DNA from: Lepeophtheirus salmonis
Taxonomy: Eukaryota > Arthropoda > Copepoda > Siphonostomatoida > Caligidae
Assembly: GCF_016086655.4 (NCBI RefSeq)
Contig: NC_052131.2
Span: 5,935,940 to 5,999,939 of the forward strand
Length of the DNA stretch: 64,000 nt
Direction of reading: 5' to 3'
The position numbers and the translations under genes were made by a program. The notes under the pieces were generated by a model. It saw only the letters and a list, made by a program, of their open reading frames with translations. It was not told where the DNA came from and did no database searches. Each line of letters begins with the position of its first letter. The stretch's first letter is position 1. Shown here piece by piece: positions 22,368 through 32,383 of this stretch.

Positions 22368-23785
22368 TGTTTGTGAATCTCTGGGACGGCTCTTTATTTC
22401 CCTTGATTTCCTTTATAATATTTTAGGAAGAATTGTCTAATGCATGTCTGGACAACGAAATTATAGAATAGTTCAGAAGCATCCCCTTCAAATTCAAAAT
22501 GATCCTTTTTAGTATTGTAATAACTTCCTGTGTATTTAGTAATCAATGTTACTTATAAGGGATATAAATCCACAGGTGGTTACAAGATGATATCATCCCA
22601 TGAAAATGCCTTAATCAGGCAAGATGGCTCTACTTACATCCTCCACGCCCAACACAGGCATCAAATAGCACTAAAAGATTGTAGTTAAAGAGTGAAAAAA
22701 AATAAGTTCTGGAGTATGCAATGTTTATGGAAGAGACAGTTCTCTCAGTACAAAATCTCTTGAGAATAATTATCCTCAGATTCTTGTTGCTCAAAACTAC
22801 AAATATTACACTTGTCAAATGTATACATTCAGATACGAAAGGACCATTTAAAATATCTGTCTCTAAAATTAAAAAATTATCCTAGTTATTGAAAAAAAAA
22901 AAAAAAAGTATAAGTGAATTCCTCATCGTCTTATCAATCTGTGATGTCCATAAAAACAAAAAGAATTTAGTGAATATACTTGGTTGTAATTCAGTCAAAA
23001 ACTTTTATTTACGTGTTTCCATTATTTATTTTATTTCCTCGTTCTAGTCGATCCATACAAAGCCGAAAAAAGTATATTTTCTAAAATCTTATCCCTAGAA
23101 GTAGATCAATATAATTTTCGAATTGATAACATTATGTCGAAAATATCCCCGTTATATAACTTCCTCTAGAGGATCTTTACACTGATCTGTTTGCACTAAA
23201 TGTAGTTATATTCTAAAATCCCTTTTCTTTTAGTTGAGGATATTATGATAGTTTTTTATAGGTAACAGTAATTAAGTATCCACCCTGTGTGCTGTCTAAT
23301 ATAAAGTGAAATACTATCAACAACTTGCTAATCTGGTCATTGTTTCTCTATCTATATTGCTAAAATAGTCGATAAACTTTTCAATGTTGCGATGAATAAT
23401 TTTGCGTTGCATACTTAAGATAAAGTATTTGTCATCATCAGTAGAACAACAGAAAAATTGGCAAATTTAATTCGACCTAACAGATGATTGTACTTCCATT
23501 ATTATATTTTAATCATTAATTACAAAATAAAAACAATTTTTAAACTAATCCCAAAAAAATGTGCTAAATGAATATCGAAGGTATTATAAATTAATTTTTT
23601 ATTTTTCTGGTTCTAAAATGAAATTATTGAGCTAAAAGGATAAATATAATTTAGTATGAGTTAAGAAATTGATTAATTTAAGGTCATGATACATTATTAC
23701 GAGTTGAGTAAAATTTATCAACCAATGAATACTTATAAATCGTACTAGCCATTTCTCATTTATGTAGTTACAGGAAGAGATTGTC
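22368..23785. repeat. Anonymous interspersed repeat, copy 2
   Basis: Blocks 22368-22501 and 23180-23785 match 553-692 and 930-1510 in the same orientation. Between the blocks this copy holds about 680 bases, against about 240 in copy 1, including an A-run near 22893-22908. That suggests an insertion here or a deletion in copy 1. Confidence 0.7.
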
Positions 23786-24815
23786 AGCCTCTTTGTGTTA
23801 GCGCGATATTTTTCTTTCCTTTCCAGTAGTTTTTTTTGTATTCCTTGACTCTATTTATTTTATCTCTATATTCATGAGATACTTAATCTTAATCTAGCAG
23901 CTTTTTATTTTGTATGCTTACTCACTATTTTACGATTCTACATGCTTCATGACTCAACAGAATCTAAGTTTTTTTTAGATAATTATTCATCATGAAAAAA
24001 AAATAACCTCTTAATTGGCGAATTATTCTCCAAGAATGAAATAACACAGTTGTATTAAATTTATTACATAAATTGAAATTTTTTACTTTTAGAACACATT
24101 CGAACACTCAGAGAAAGTAAATATTAATCAATAAGCTGTGGATAAATGTAAACAGATACCAAAAACTGTTCAAAAAATTGCCCTAAATAATAACGCTATG
24201 TTCGAAAGAAAATGGACAAATTAAAAAAAAGAATATATATATAAGAAACCTTCATTTTATGCACCGGATCTTAACCTTTCTCCTCAATTTCCCAAATTAA
24301 AATTCTCAATAGTGTTATATGTTATATCTATTTAGTAAAAAAAATCTAATTATTATGTATGTAGTAGCCAATAGCTGAAAAACGTTGAAATATCTTTCTC
24401 CTTTTTATTAAATAGATAGTGCATCCAGTTATTATATAGGTGGATAGCTATACGTTAGTCGTCTAACATACCCCTCTTTCCTTATGTAACTTAATATACT
24501 TACTTCCTTGAATGTACTTTGAACAGATAAGTTAATTTATTATTCTAAGATCTGTTTCACTCTTAAAATTTATTAAACTTTTATTTTTGTGGGAATACAA
24601 GATCTTCGTATTGCCCTGGAACGTCAAATAGGTCCTGGGGTTAGTGAAAAATGGAGAATATATTATGTTCGGATCGAATCTTAGGGAGAAATAAATAGAT
24701 AACTGTCGGAAAAAAAAGTTAGACTTATCCTTTAAATACAAAGAAACCTCTAACATTAATTCCTTAAAATATGTAATAGAGGTGGGTTGTCTATTTGTGC
24801 ACCCTCAGAAATGTT
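23786..24815. other. AT-rich stretch with one solo repeat end
   Basis: Only one feature is supported: 24415-24450 contains GTGCATCCAGTTATTATATAGG, the outer end of the THAP-bearing element at 5276-5692. No body follows it. Nothing else was recognised. Confidence 0.5.
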
Positions 24816-25708
24816 ATACATGTGTGCGCGTCTAAAACTGAACACTCTGAAATTTTTAAAAGTAGTTAAATAATTCTGTAATTTTTAAAAAGTGGTCGAC
24901 GAATTAATTTATTTAAGATGAAAGATGAGAGTCTCAGACACATGTCTACTCAATATGGTCGGCTATTTCCTCCACTACCAACTCCAGCCTGGACCGGAAC
25001 TTGCTGCATGACTTGACGATGAAGCTCTGATCGAGGTTGTCTCAGGCATTGTTGAGGGCAGACTTCAGCTGGTCCTTGGACTTGTATTGGATTCCCAACA
25101 GCATCCCCTTTAAACACCCAAACACTGCAAAGTCAAGCGGCGAACAATTAGGCGAGTGAGGCGGCTTTTTCTTAAGCTTGTTGAGAAGAATCTTCGACCT
25201 TGCGAGGCGTTTTTCCTTGTCTACAGGCTTGAGGGTTTGACGAGGGATTCTCTTATAGACCTTAAGGCCAAGATCTTTCTAACTAGCTGGTCCATGGCCC
25301 TTTTGCTGACGTTGAACTCCCTGGAGAGGCCGCTGACGGTGACCTTGCCTCTCTTATCCTCGAAAGACTTTTTCACGGCAGCAACCATTTCGTCTGACCT
25401 CCGATGCCTTGACTTAGATCTTGTGGTCACCTCAGGAGTCCCTTTGGATACCACGCTGTAAACGGTGGTGTGGCTGCAGTTCAGAACCTTGGCAATTTCA
25501 GTGGGAGTTTTTCCCTCGCGGAAAGTTCCTAAATTGCGAATCGACGTCTCTCCATATTATCGGCTGTTGTTTCACAGTTGCTATTTAGATTTTGCTGGAG
25601 TTTTGTTTTGCCTCGAAGTATAAACCGGTTCTAAATCAATAAAAATCACGAATATGTCCATAGCGTAAAATTTAAAGGAGTGTTCAGTTTCAGACACGCA
25701 CACCTGTA
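24816..25708 (-). mobile_element. Internally deleted Tc1/mariner-like element with both TIRs
   Basis: The ends at 24816-24856 and 25667-25708 are inverted repeats of about 40 bp beginning TACA(T/G)GTGTGCG and containing AAACTGAACACTC. The element is about 890 bp, shorter than the usual 1.3 kb of an intact mariner. The transposase pseudogene at 24946-25555 occupies the interior on the minus strand. The same family is represented by the truncated copy at 85-517. The target dinucleotide TA is present at the right edge. Confidence 0.8.
24946..25555 (-). pseudogene. Mariner-like transposase, internal deletion
   Basis: The minus strand encodes an N-terminal DNA-binding half (EIAKVLNCSHTTVYSVVSKG and LSREFNVSKRAMDQLVRK). 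A frame shift follows after LVRK, then EKRLARSKILLNKLKKKPP, HSPNCSPLDFAVFGCLKG and a C-terminal helix ending EEIADHIE before a stop. In mariners the motif around SPLDF carries the third catalytic Asp. The segment with the first two catalytic Asp residues is missing, so the HTH half joins almost directly to the end of the catalytic domain. One in-frame stop lies in the C-terminal part (LNNA-stop-DN). Predicted length is about 200 residues against about 340 for the family. It cannot be active. Confidence 0.8.
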
Positions 25709-26496
25709 TATAGTATTTTAATTTGTAAGGAACTTCAATGAAGCCATTTGGAAGAATCATATCATCAAAAAATTAATTATAAATTCAAAAGGCAATAAAT
25801 AACACAATGCAACAGTATTTTTTTCCAGAAGGCTAAAACCCACATTTATTGTTGTTATTTAAGCCTTAGAATACGAATATGACCATTAAAACTTTTAATT
25901 CATGAAGGTTTGGCCTTTTAAGCTTCTTTTTTTTCAAATCAAATTTTTAGGGTATAACTAAGATTCAGGGCCATATTTCGACATGAATAAACGATACATA
26001 TATGAAAATCAAAGTATTTAATAAATTGATAAAAACATTTCAATATTAAAAAAATGAATTATTTATTATGTTATTTTGATTATATTTAATAAAAAATGTA
26101 TATGACCACGAAAAAATCGAATAAAATGAAGGACCTTACAAAGATGATAATATATTTTTATTTTTTCTTCAAATGCTTAATATTATAGCTGAACTTTTAG
26201 AATAGACCTTATATTTCAATTATTTTTAAATTGTCTTTAAAAAAGGTCAATTTTGATTGATTTATGGTGAATTAAGCTTATAATATTTATTATAAAATTT
26301 GAAAATAATAAGCTAGTTAGGTTGCGTGAATATACAATAGTATTCCGACAGAAAAAATTAATTACGTCAAAGTCTTTATAATTTCATAATTTATATGTGA
26401 ATTAAAACAAGTTATAAGTTGTATAATTATTCACAGTAAGTAAATTTAATCAATTAATTTGAATATGAAACATCTATTATTATTATTTTGTTGCAT
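25709..26496. other. AT-rich stretch, no gene recognised
   Basis: Very AT-rich sequence without long frames, lying between the deleted mariner and the inverted-repeat arm of the P-like region. Confidence 0.4.
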
Positions 26497-26748
26497 AGTG
26501 TAATCAATAAATAAAATCCAAATTTGGGCATAGTTTCCGTAACACAGTAAACCTTGTTGGGCAAATTCTCTCTCAATTCATGAGAAATTTTGTTATATAA
26601 AAGAGGGATCATGTTATCAAATGAATAAGCGGAAACACTTTGGGAAAATAGATTATCCTACTCATCAAAGAGCGATATCAAAACTGAATGGTGCACGGTA
26701 AATAAATAGTTATTGTTATTTTAAGATAAGTCTAATAGTATTTAATAA
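26497..26748 (+). repeat. Left arm of an imperfect 245 bp inverted repeat flanking the P-like region
   Basis: This arm matches the reverse complement of 30886-31133 over its whole length with scattered differences and small gaps. Shared landmarks are TTGG(G/T)CATAGTTTC, CAAAACTGAATGGTGCA and AAG(A/T)AAGTCTAATA-like sequence near the inner edge. Its position outside the P-type transposase makes it a candidate long terminal inverted repeat. Confidence 0.65.
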
Positions 26749-28085
26749 CCCATGCCAAATAACTGTGTATTCACAGTGTCTATTTTTTCATTCAAATAGT
26801 CTGAGAAATATCTAAACTGTTTCTTCAATCTTTATCAATATTATATATGAAAAATGTAAATAATCTATTACTCAATCCAGGTCTCAGTTCTGAGGTCCTT
26901 TTTATGGTGAATTTGTTCAAAAATCGCCATGAAGACCTTTGCGTTTTGTTACTTTGGAAAGTAGTGAGTAAATCATACAACAAAATTTTAAATTATACTA
27001 TAAAAAGTATCATCAAAAAATTATTTGACTTTAAATATCTCAAACTTTCTTTGATTTTGATAAAAAAAAGCTATTAGAACAAGATCAAATCAATATCTCA
27101 CTTTTAAAAAAGAAAATGGAAGGATGGGCTTTTGAACTTGGGAAATATGGTTCATATAAATAAAATTTTACTATCTAATTTCTTATTTAATAGTTTCTAT
27201 TGATATAATGCGTATAAATTAATGCATATTTTCCAACATCAATAAATTTGCTATGATAAATATACTATGAAAATCCAAATTTGAAAAAAGTCATTTAATA
27301 TATTTTATGAAAGACTAGTTAACAAACTTTTATATAATTTAACAAAAATGATCATGCTTCGTGTTACGTCCAGCTTATCTATTCATGATGAGGTCAACGA
27401 ATACAAAGTTCAATTTTATAACTCTAGGGATTCATTGTGTATGAGTGTGATTCAATCATTAACTCCTAAACATTTACATAACCAACAAAACAGTTATCAT
27501 TTCATGAAACATATTAAAAACGCGAAGAAACAGTTTTTTGCTTTTACATTTATAATGATTTATTTAGTATACCCCCTTATATAAATATGATATTCAAATC
27601 AGTTAGATCTATGTATAAATAAAGCAGGCTTTGGATAAAAAGGGGTTAATAAAGTCGTATGTCTAAGCATTATTTCATACCGTGACAGAATGTATGTGGA
27701 ACTCTTCATATTGGAATACAAATTGATCTAATTTTTTATGTTTGTAGGTATTTTTGCATTTTGCTGTGGTGTATACTTAACCAGGAATTACTAAAGTAAT
27801 CCATGACTTAACTATAAATTAAAATATATAAATATTTACTAGTTTTCGTTTTTTTAAAGATTTGCTTCAATGACATTCAATAAAAATTATAGTCAAGTAG
27901 TATAATATAATTGCAAGTATTACGAACATTTAAAAAATATATTTTTTACAATAATTAGTTATAAATTCTATCGTCTATTCATTGAAAAAAATCCGATGAT
28001 TTTTCAGATATCATGAAAATTTATGTCGATAATGTTTCGATACAATATTTTATTTCTCGCAGATAAATACTACTACTCTTATTTT

Positions 28086-29413
28086 ATGCCTCGAATCCAG
28101 GTTATATTCATTCGTAGATTGAAAAGTCCTTGGAAACAACCCATTTTCTTCGACTATGATTGTCTGATAACTAAGAAGCTACTTTTCAATGTTATTTTAT
28201 AATTTGTAAATAATGGGATTCGTATTATTGGGATAGTTTCGGATATGGTACCCAAAAATATCTGCTTTTGGACAGAATTAGGATTATCTACTGTTAAAAC
28301 AAACTTTTCCCATCCATCCATCAAAGATAAATGTATATATGTGTTTGTAGATATCCCTTACGTACTGAAGTTACTGATAAATCACTTCATTGATAAGGAA
28401 TTTCAATTAGAGGATGGAACTCTCATTTTAATAGAAACAAATAGAAAAATATTAGATAAAGATAATGAGGAGCTTCGAATATGTCATAAATTAAGTTTTG
28501 ATAATTTAAATGTAGTTTGAAATACCAGACAACTGGCTCGGCCAGTCGCTAAATTAATTGGTCAAACAACAACTTATTCTTTATTCGACTTTTAAATGAG
28601 GAGGGTCAATCTAAACAGAAATTTGCTGATTTTATACAACTTGTAGATAAAAGGTTTGATATCATGAACAGTTCGCAACTTATGGCAAATAAAAGTTTTG
28701 GATGTGGTTATGGGATTCATTTGGAGGAATAAAGGGGAATTCACCTTTTAATGATAAATGTAGTAGGAAAAATTAAACAAATTAAAAGGAATCACAATAA
28801 CGAAATTATCGTATCCAAGTTATCTATCTGAAAGCATTGCCAAGAAGGTATAATTTTTTCCAAGAAGTCAATAATGGCGCTGTATGAAGATTTAAAAAAT
28901 GAAATTCAGCTTCCCAATGTATTGATATTTCCCCTATATCAGGATTGCCTTGAAGACTTTTTTTCCAGAATTAGATATATTGAACAATCATCCTAATGTT
29001 ATAGAATCAATTGATCGATTTCGCTTTTTTATTTTTTTGAAGAACAACAACAAAATCAACTGTCAGGAAGAGAGATTTATATATGTTGTGGGGTATGTTG
29101 CCAAAAATCTCTTCCACAAATTCCCAACATTAGGAATCAATACCTCATATTTTATGTTCCGCCTAATCAAGGCTACAAACTCTATAAAGAAGGTGAACAA
29201 TTCAAGCATCTACAGAATTTATAAAATTTTCAAAAAAAAATGGAAGACGAATTTAATCAATTCCACGACAATTATGTAGATACTAAACCATTTGTTACGG
29301 ATAGACTGATAAAAATTATTCATAGTAAATACCCTAATGAACCTCGTGAAGTTATCAAAAAATTTAAACGTACTCAAACATTTATTCGACTAAAATATAT
29401 TAATAAATTTTAA
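28086..29413 (+). pseudogene. P-element/THAP9-like transposase, decayed
   Basis: A chain of plus-strand frames follows the P-element transposase order. From the ATG at 28086: KSPWKQPIFFDYDCLITKK (likely first catalytic Asp), a stop at 28200-28202, then IIGIVSDMVPKNICFW (second catalytic Asp), KCIYVFVDIPYVLKLL, EELRICHKLSFDNLNVV, a stop, NTRQLARPVAKLIGQTTTYS, a frame change, RFDIMNSSQ, then IFSKKSIMALYEDL and YQDCLEDFFSRIR, whose Glu (28952-28954) matches the third catalytic residue. The C-terminus (about 29240-29413) ends KKFKRTQTFIRLKYINKF. P transposases use GTP and cut their own ends. At least three stops and two shifts make it inactive. The N-terminal THAP domain was not found upstream; 26847-27584 holds only unassigned frames. 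Confidence 0.8.
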
Positions 29414-29725
29414 TAAGAGCCGTATAAAAAATAAATTAGCTAGGAAAATAAGAAAGATGACTTTTAAAGTAATTAAATATCAAATTTTTATCCTACTCTT
29501 AATTTATTTTATTTCATGTTTTGAAGTAATTTATGGATTTTTTTATGTTTTCCAAATATAGATAATTCAGTTCTATAATATTTTATTTTTCAGGTATACT
29601 TAGTTTTAAAAACTGAATAGCATTTTTGTCTTAATTATTAAGATGAATCACTTCATAATTAAGCGTGAATTCAATCAATGTATATCGACTATCACGTCAC
29701 ACTCCATCGACAAGTTAAAAATGGA

Positions 29726-29772
29726 AAAGGCGTTGTGGAAGACACACATCAGTCCAGATATGCGTAATTGAC
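29726..29772 (+). mobile_element. Diverged fragment of the CGTACACGCGTTAT MITE family
   Basis: The sequence AAGGCGTTGTGGAAG followed by ACATCAGTCC aligns with the right part of the MITE at 29872-30062, with several mismatches. It lies just outside the deleted mariner at 29793. Confidence 0.4.
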
Positions 29773-29792
29773 ATAAATTGTATTTTTAGTTA

Positions 29793-30529
29793 CCTTGGGG
29801 GGTCTGAATAGTTTCAAACCTCAACGTAAAGATGGCAGAACTCTTAAATAAAAGCTAGTTACATCCCAGGTTAGACCATCATGAAAAAAAATGCAACCAA
29901 TCATCTATGACGTGACTATTGCTAAAATTTTCAATTTGATGTATTGTACCGACCGCTGAAAAAGAAAGACAGATTTTTACAAAACACGCAACCACTCATA
30001 CACTATGACCTCAATATTAAAAAGCGTGGTGGAAGTAAAACATCAGTCGTACACGCGTTATGCATAACCTTGGTCACATCTATCTAGTATCGGTTGACAG
30101 TTATTCAACAAAGTTTCAGCCCTTTTGGAAATTGCAATTGTTATATGTAAAAGTCGTTTGAGTAAGTTGATGCGATTGTTTTTCTGAAAATGGGAAAAAT
30201 CGATTATTGAGCTGAAATTAAATAATAGTTTTTTGAAATGATTACCTTTAAATAGATTCAATCAATAGGAAACGTATAGAGGCCTGTTTTTTTTTTTTTT
30301 AATTTGACGCATCTAAGTCAATCCAACTCGGAGTTATTGTACCAAAAACAATGTGACTTGTGAACAATTATTTTGCAGAAAAACACACAGAGTACTATTT
30401 TGACGGGTGTCAGAGATGGGAGCATGGCTGGTAGAACTGTGTTAGAGTTACAAGAAAACTCTGCTGAAAAAATATATAAAAAAATGTCTTGTATCTTTTA
30501 AATCGGAAAATTTTCAGACCACCCTTGTA
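29793..30529. mobile_element. Internally deleted mariner with nested MITE
   Basis: The left end (from 29793, GGGTCTGAATAGTTTC) and the right end (to 30529, whose reverse complement reads TACAAGGGTGGTCTGAAAAT) form imperfect TIRs of about 28 bp. They match the end of the element at 42793. Internal blocks such as AAATAAAAGCTAGT and AGAGATGGGAGCAT are shared with that element. The interval 29872-30062 is foreign: it is a MITE found elsewhere without mariner sequence. No transposase motif survives. The element lies within the P-like interval, between the transposase and the right inverted-repeat arm. Confidence 0.65.
29872..30062 (+). mobile_element. MITE family with CGTACACGCGTTAT end, copy 2
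   Basis: The segment begins TAGACCATCATG, carries TGATGTATTGTACCGAC and ACACGCAACCACTCAT, and ends CGTACACGCGTTATG. The same order occurs inverted at 58772-58937, and the right two thirds at 18737-18862. It is inserted in the deleted mariner at 29793-30529. No coding capacity. Confidence 0.65.
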
Positions 30530-30885
30530 TGATCCCTACAGACATCCAATCATAATTAAAATGACATCTTTACATGTTTATTGCGACCTTGCGAGGTACG
30601 AAATGAGGATGATTCTCCCTATTATAAAATAATGTACTAACAATATGAATTGGTACTATAATTTTATTGGATACACTTAGGGATGAACAACAAAATAAAC
30701 AAATACATTAGTCGTCATTAAAAATATAGCTACGTTCACTAAATAAATAATATTAATATTTTCTAAATTTTGAAATTATTTTGGGAAATGGGATCAATAA
30801 GAAGGTCGATTCCTAACAAATTTGCAAGCATAAATGAATGGAAAGAAAAGACAACTGAGAAAACAACATTAATAAAAAATATTTT

Positions 30886-31133
30886 ATTAAATAATATTAG
30901 ACTTGTCTTTAATATACAAATAAGTAACTATTGACAATGCACCATTCAGTTTTGATATTTCTCTGAGTAGAATATCCTTTTTCATATTAAAGTTGTTTTT
31001 CTGCTTTGACGAACATTATCCCTCTTTTCTGCAACAAAATGCATCATGAATTCAGATAGAATTTCCACAGCAAGGTTTACTTTGTTACAGAAACTATGAC
31101 CAAATCTGCATTTAATTGACTAAATCTTCCACC
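30886..31133 (-). repeat. Right arm of the 245 bp inverted repeat flanking the P-like region
   Basis: Reverse complement partner of 26497-26748. Read on the minus strand, this arm contains a short coding-like stretch (VNLAVEILSEFMMHFVAEKR), interrupted by stops, that is less clear in the left arm. That leaves open that the arms derive from an older coding repeat rather than from true transposon ends. Confidence 0.65.
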
Positions 31134-32116
31134 TCCATTCGCTAAGTTGTGGCAGCAGTAAATAAAGATTCGAAATAAAGATGGTTTTTCCAAATGTCTT
31201 CCTAGAAATTGCATGCAAATTGAACTACTATATATAACATTTCTAAGAGTGCTGAGAGGCCACCCATCTCTATTATATATATTTGTATAAATTTAGCGTT
31301 AAAGGTTTCTTGGCATTTGAGGGATAATCCTAATCGCCCTTAACATTTTTATGGTCTTTATCCGTTTATATCTCCATGAGATTCGATGGGAACTTTAGTG
31401 GACGGTTTTGCATAATCTGGAGGACCTGTTTTACACCCTGGGCCAGTTCAACAATCATGCATTCTCACAAAAATTATAGTTTAATACATTTTAAGAGTGA
31501 AACAGCTCTTCAATGTAATATACAAGCATAGCCGTTCATAGTACACCCAAGGAAGTAAGTATATTAAGTTAATAACCTGGGAATGTTATGATGACTAATG
31601 TATAGCACACATGAGAATATTTTTTATACATCTCTTGCGTAATCCATCTACAACTAGGATTAAAGTTCGATCATTCATTCATCATCTCGCTCAACCTCCT
31701 TTTTCTTCTTCCAACATAACATCATTATTATGTAGTTACTAAAAGAATCTCTCTCACTTCTTGGACTTTCCTTCTCAGAAGCCTTTATAATAAAAGTATT
31801 CTTAGTTATTAAACTATGAATAGTAGAAATAAAAATAATAACGAGCTAACATGTCCGAGTGCGCTAATATTACGTAAAAAAATATATAGATTTGTCATTT
31901 TTTGCCTCGTTCGTTCGTTCATATGTATGTAGTATCATAAAGCGATTCCTAGTTGTTTAAAATTAGGGTCAATGAACCCTTTTTTGTTCTTCTATGAAAA
32001 ACATATAATATATATATATATATGTATTTGTACATATTTAGTAAAAGTCATCAACCTATCCTCTCTCTCTCTCTCTCGTAATATATAATGTTTGACTCCT
32101 TCCTCTTTTTTAAGTG
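31134..32116. other. Stretch with microsatellites, no gene recognised
   Basis: Contains (TA)n near 32008-32022 and (CT)n near 32061-32077. No protein or transposon motif was seen. Confidence 0.4.
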
Positions 32117-32349
32117 TTACTTTTGAGGAGAAGAACTTGCTTCTAGGTATAATATAAGAATAACTAGTAGAACAACATACATAACCTCTGCATTCAAAAG
32201 CCATTTTGGAAACAAGAAGTCTAGACGCGCGCAACAACCATCGTCCCCCGTTGCAACAACGATACTGAAACCAAGGACGATGCAAACACAGTACAATCCC
32301 CCTATAGTAAAAAACTTGGAAGGAGGCGACTCATCAACTTTAGTTTCTC
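32117..32349 (-). CDS. Candidate host exon with two hydrophobic segments
   Basis: On the minus strand a pyrimidine-rich tract ending CCCTTGTTTAG lies just before 32349, a good splice-acceptor context. The frame then reads GETKVDESPPSKFF, a hydrophobic stretch GGLYCVCIVLGFSIVVA, a Cys/Gly/Asp linker, and a second hydrophobic stretch around EVMYVVLLVILILYL before a stop at 32117. Two membrane-like segments and the acceptor fit a terminal exon of a membrane protein. I do not recognise the family; a loose likeness to the last membrane segment of ionotropic glutamate receptors is too weak to use. It could equally be a chance frame. Confidence 0.25.
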
Positions 32350-32383
32350 CTAAACAAGGGAAACACATAAAATAAGAGTGCAT

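Noticed and set aside
32117..32349. Assignment as an ionotropic glutamate receptor terminal exon
   Set aside because: Only a loose hydrophobic-segment likeness; ligand-binding and C-terminal landmarks are not visible, so no name is given.
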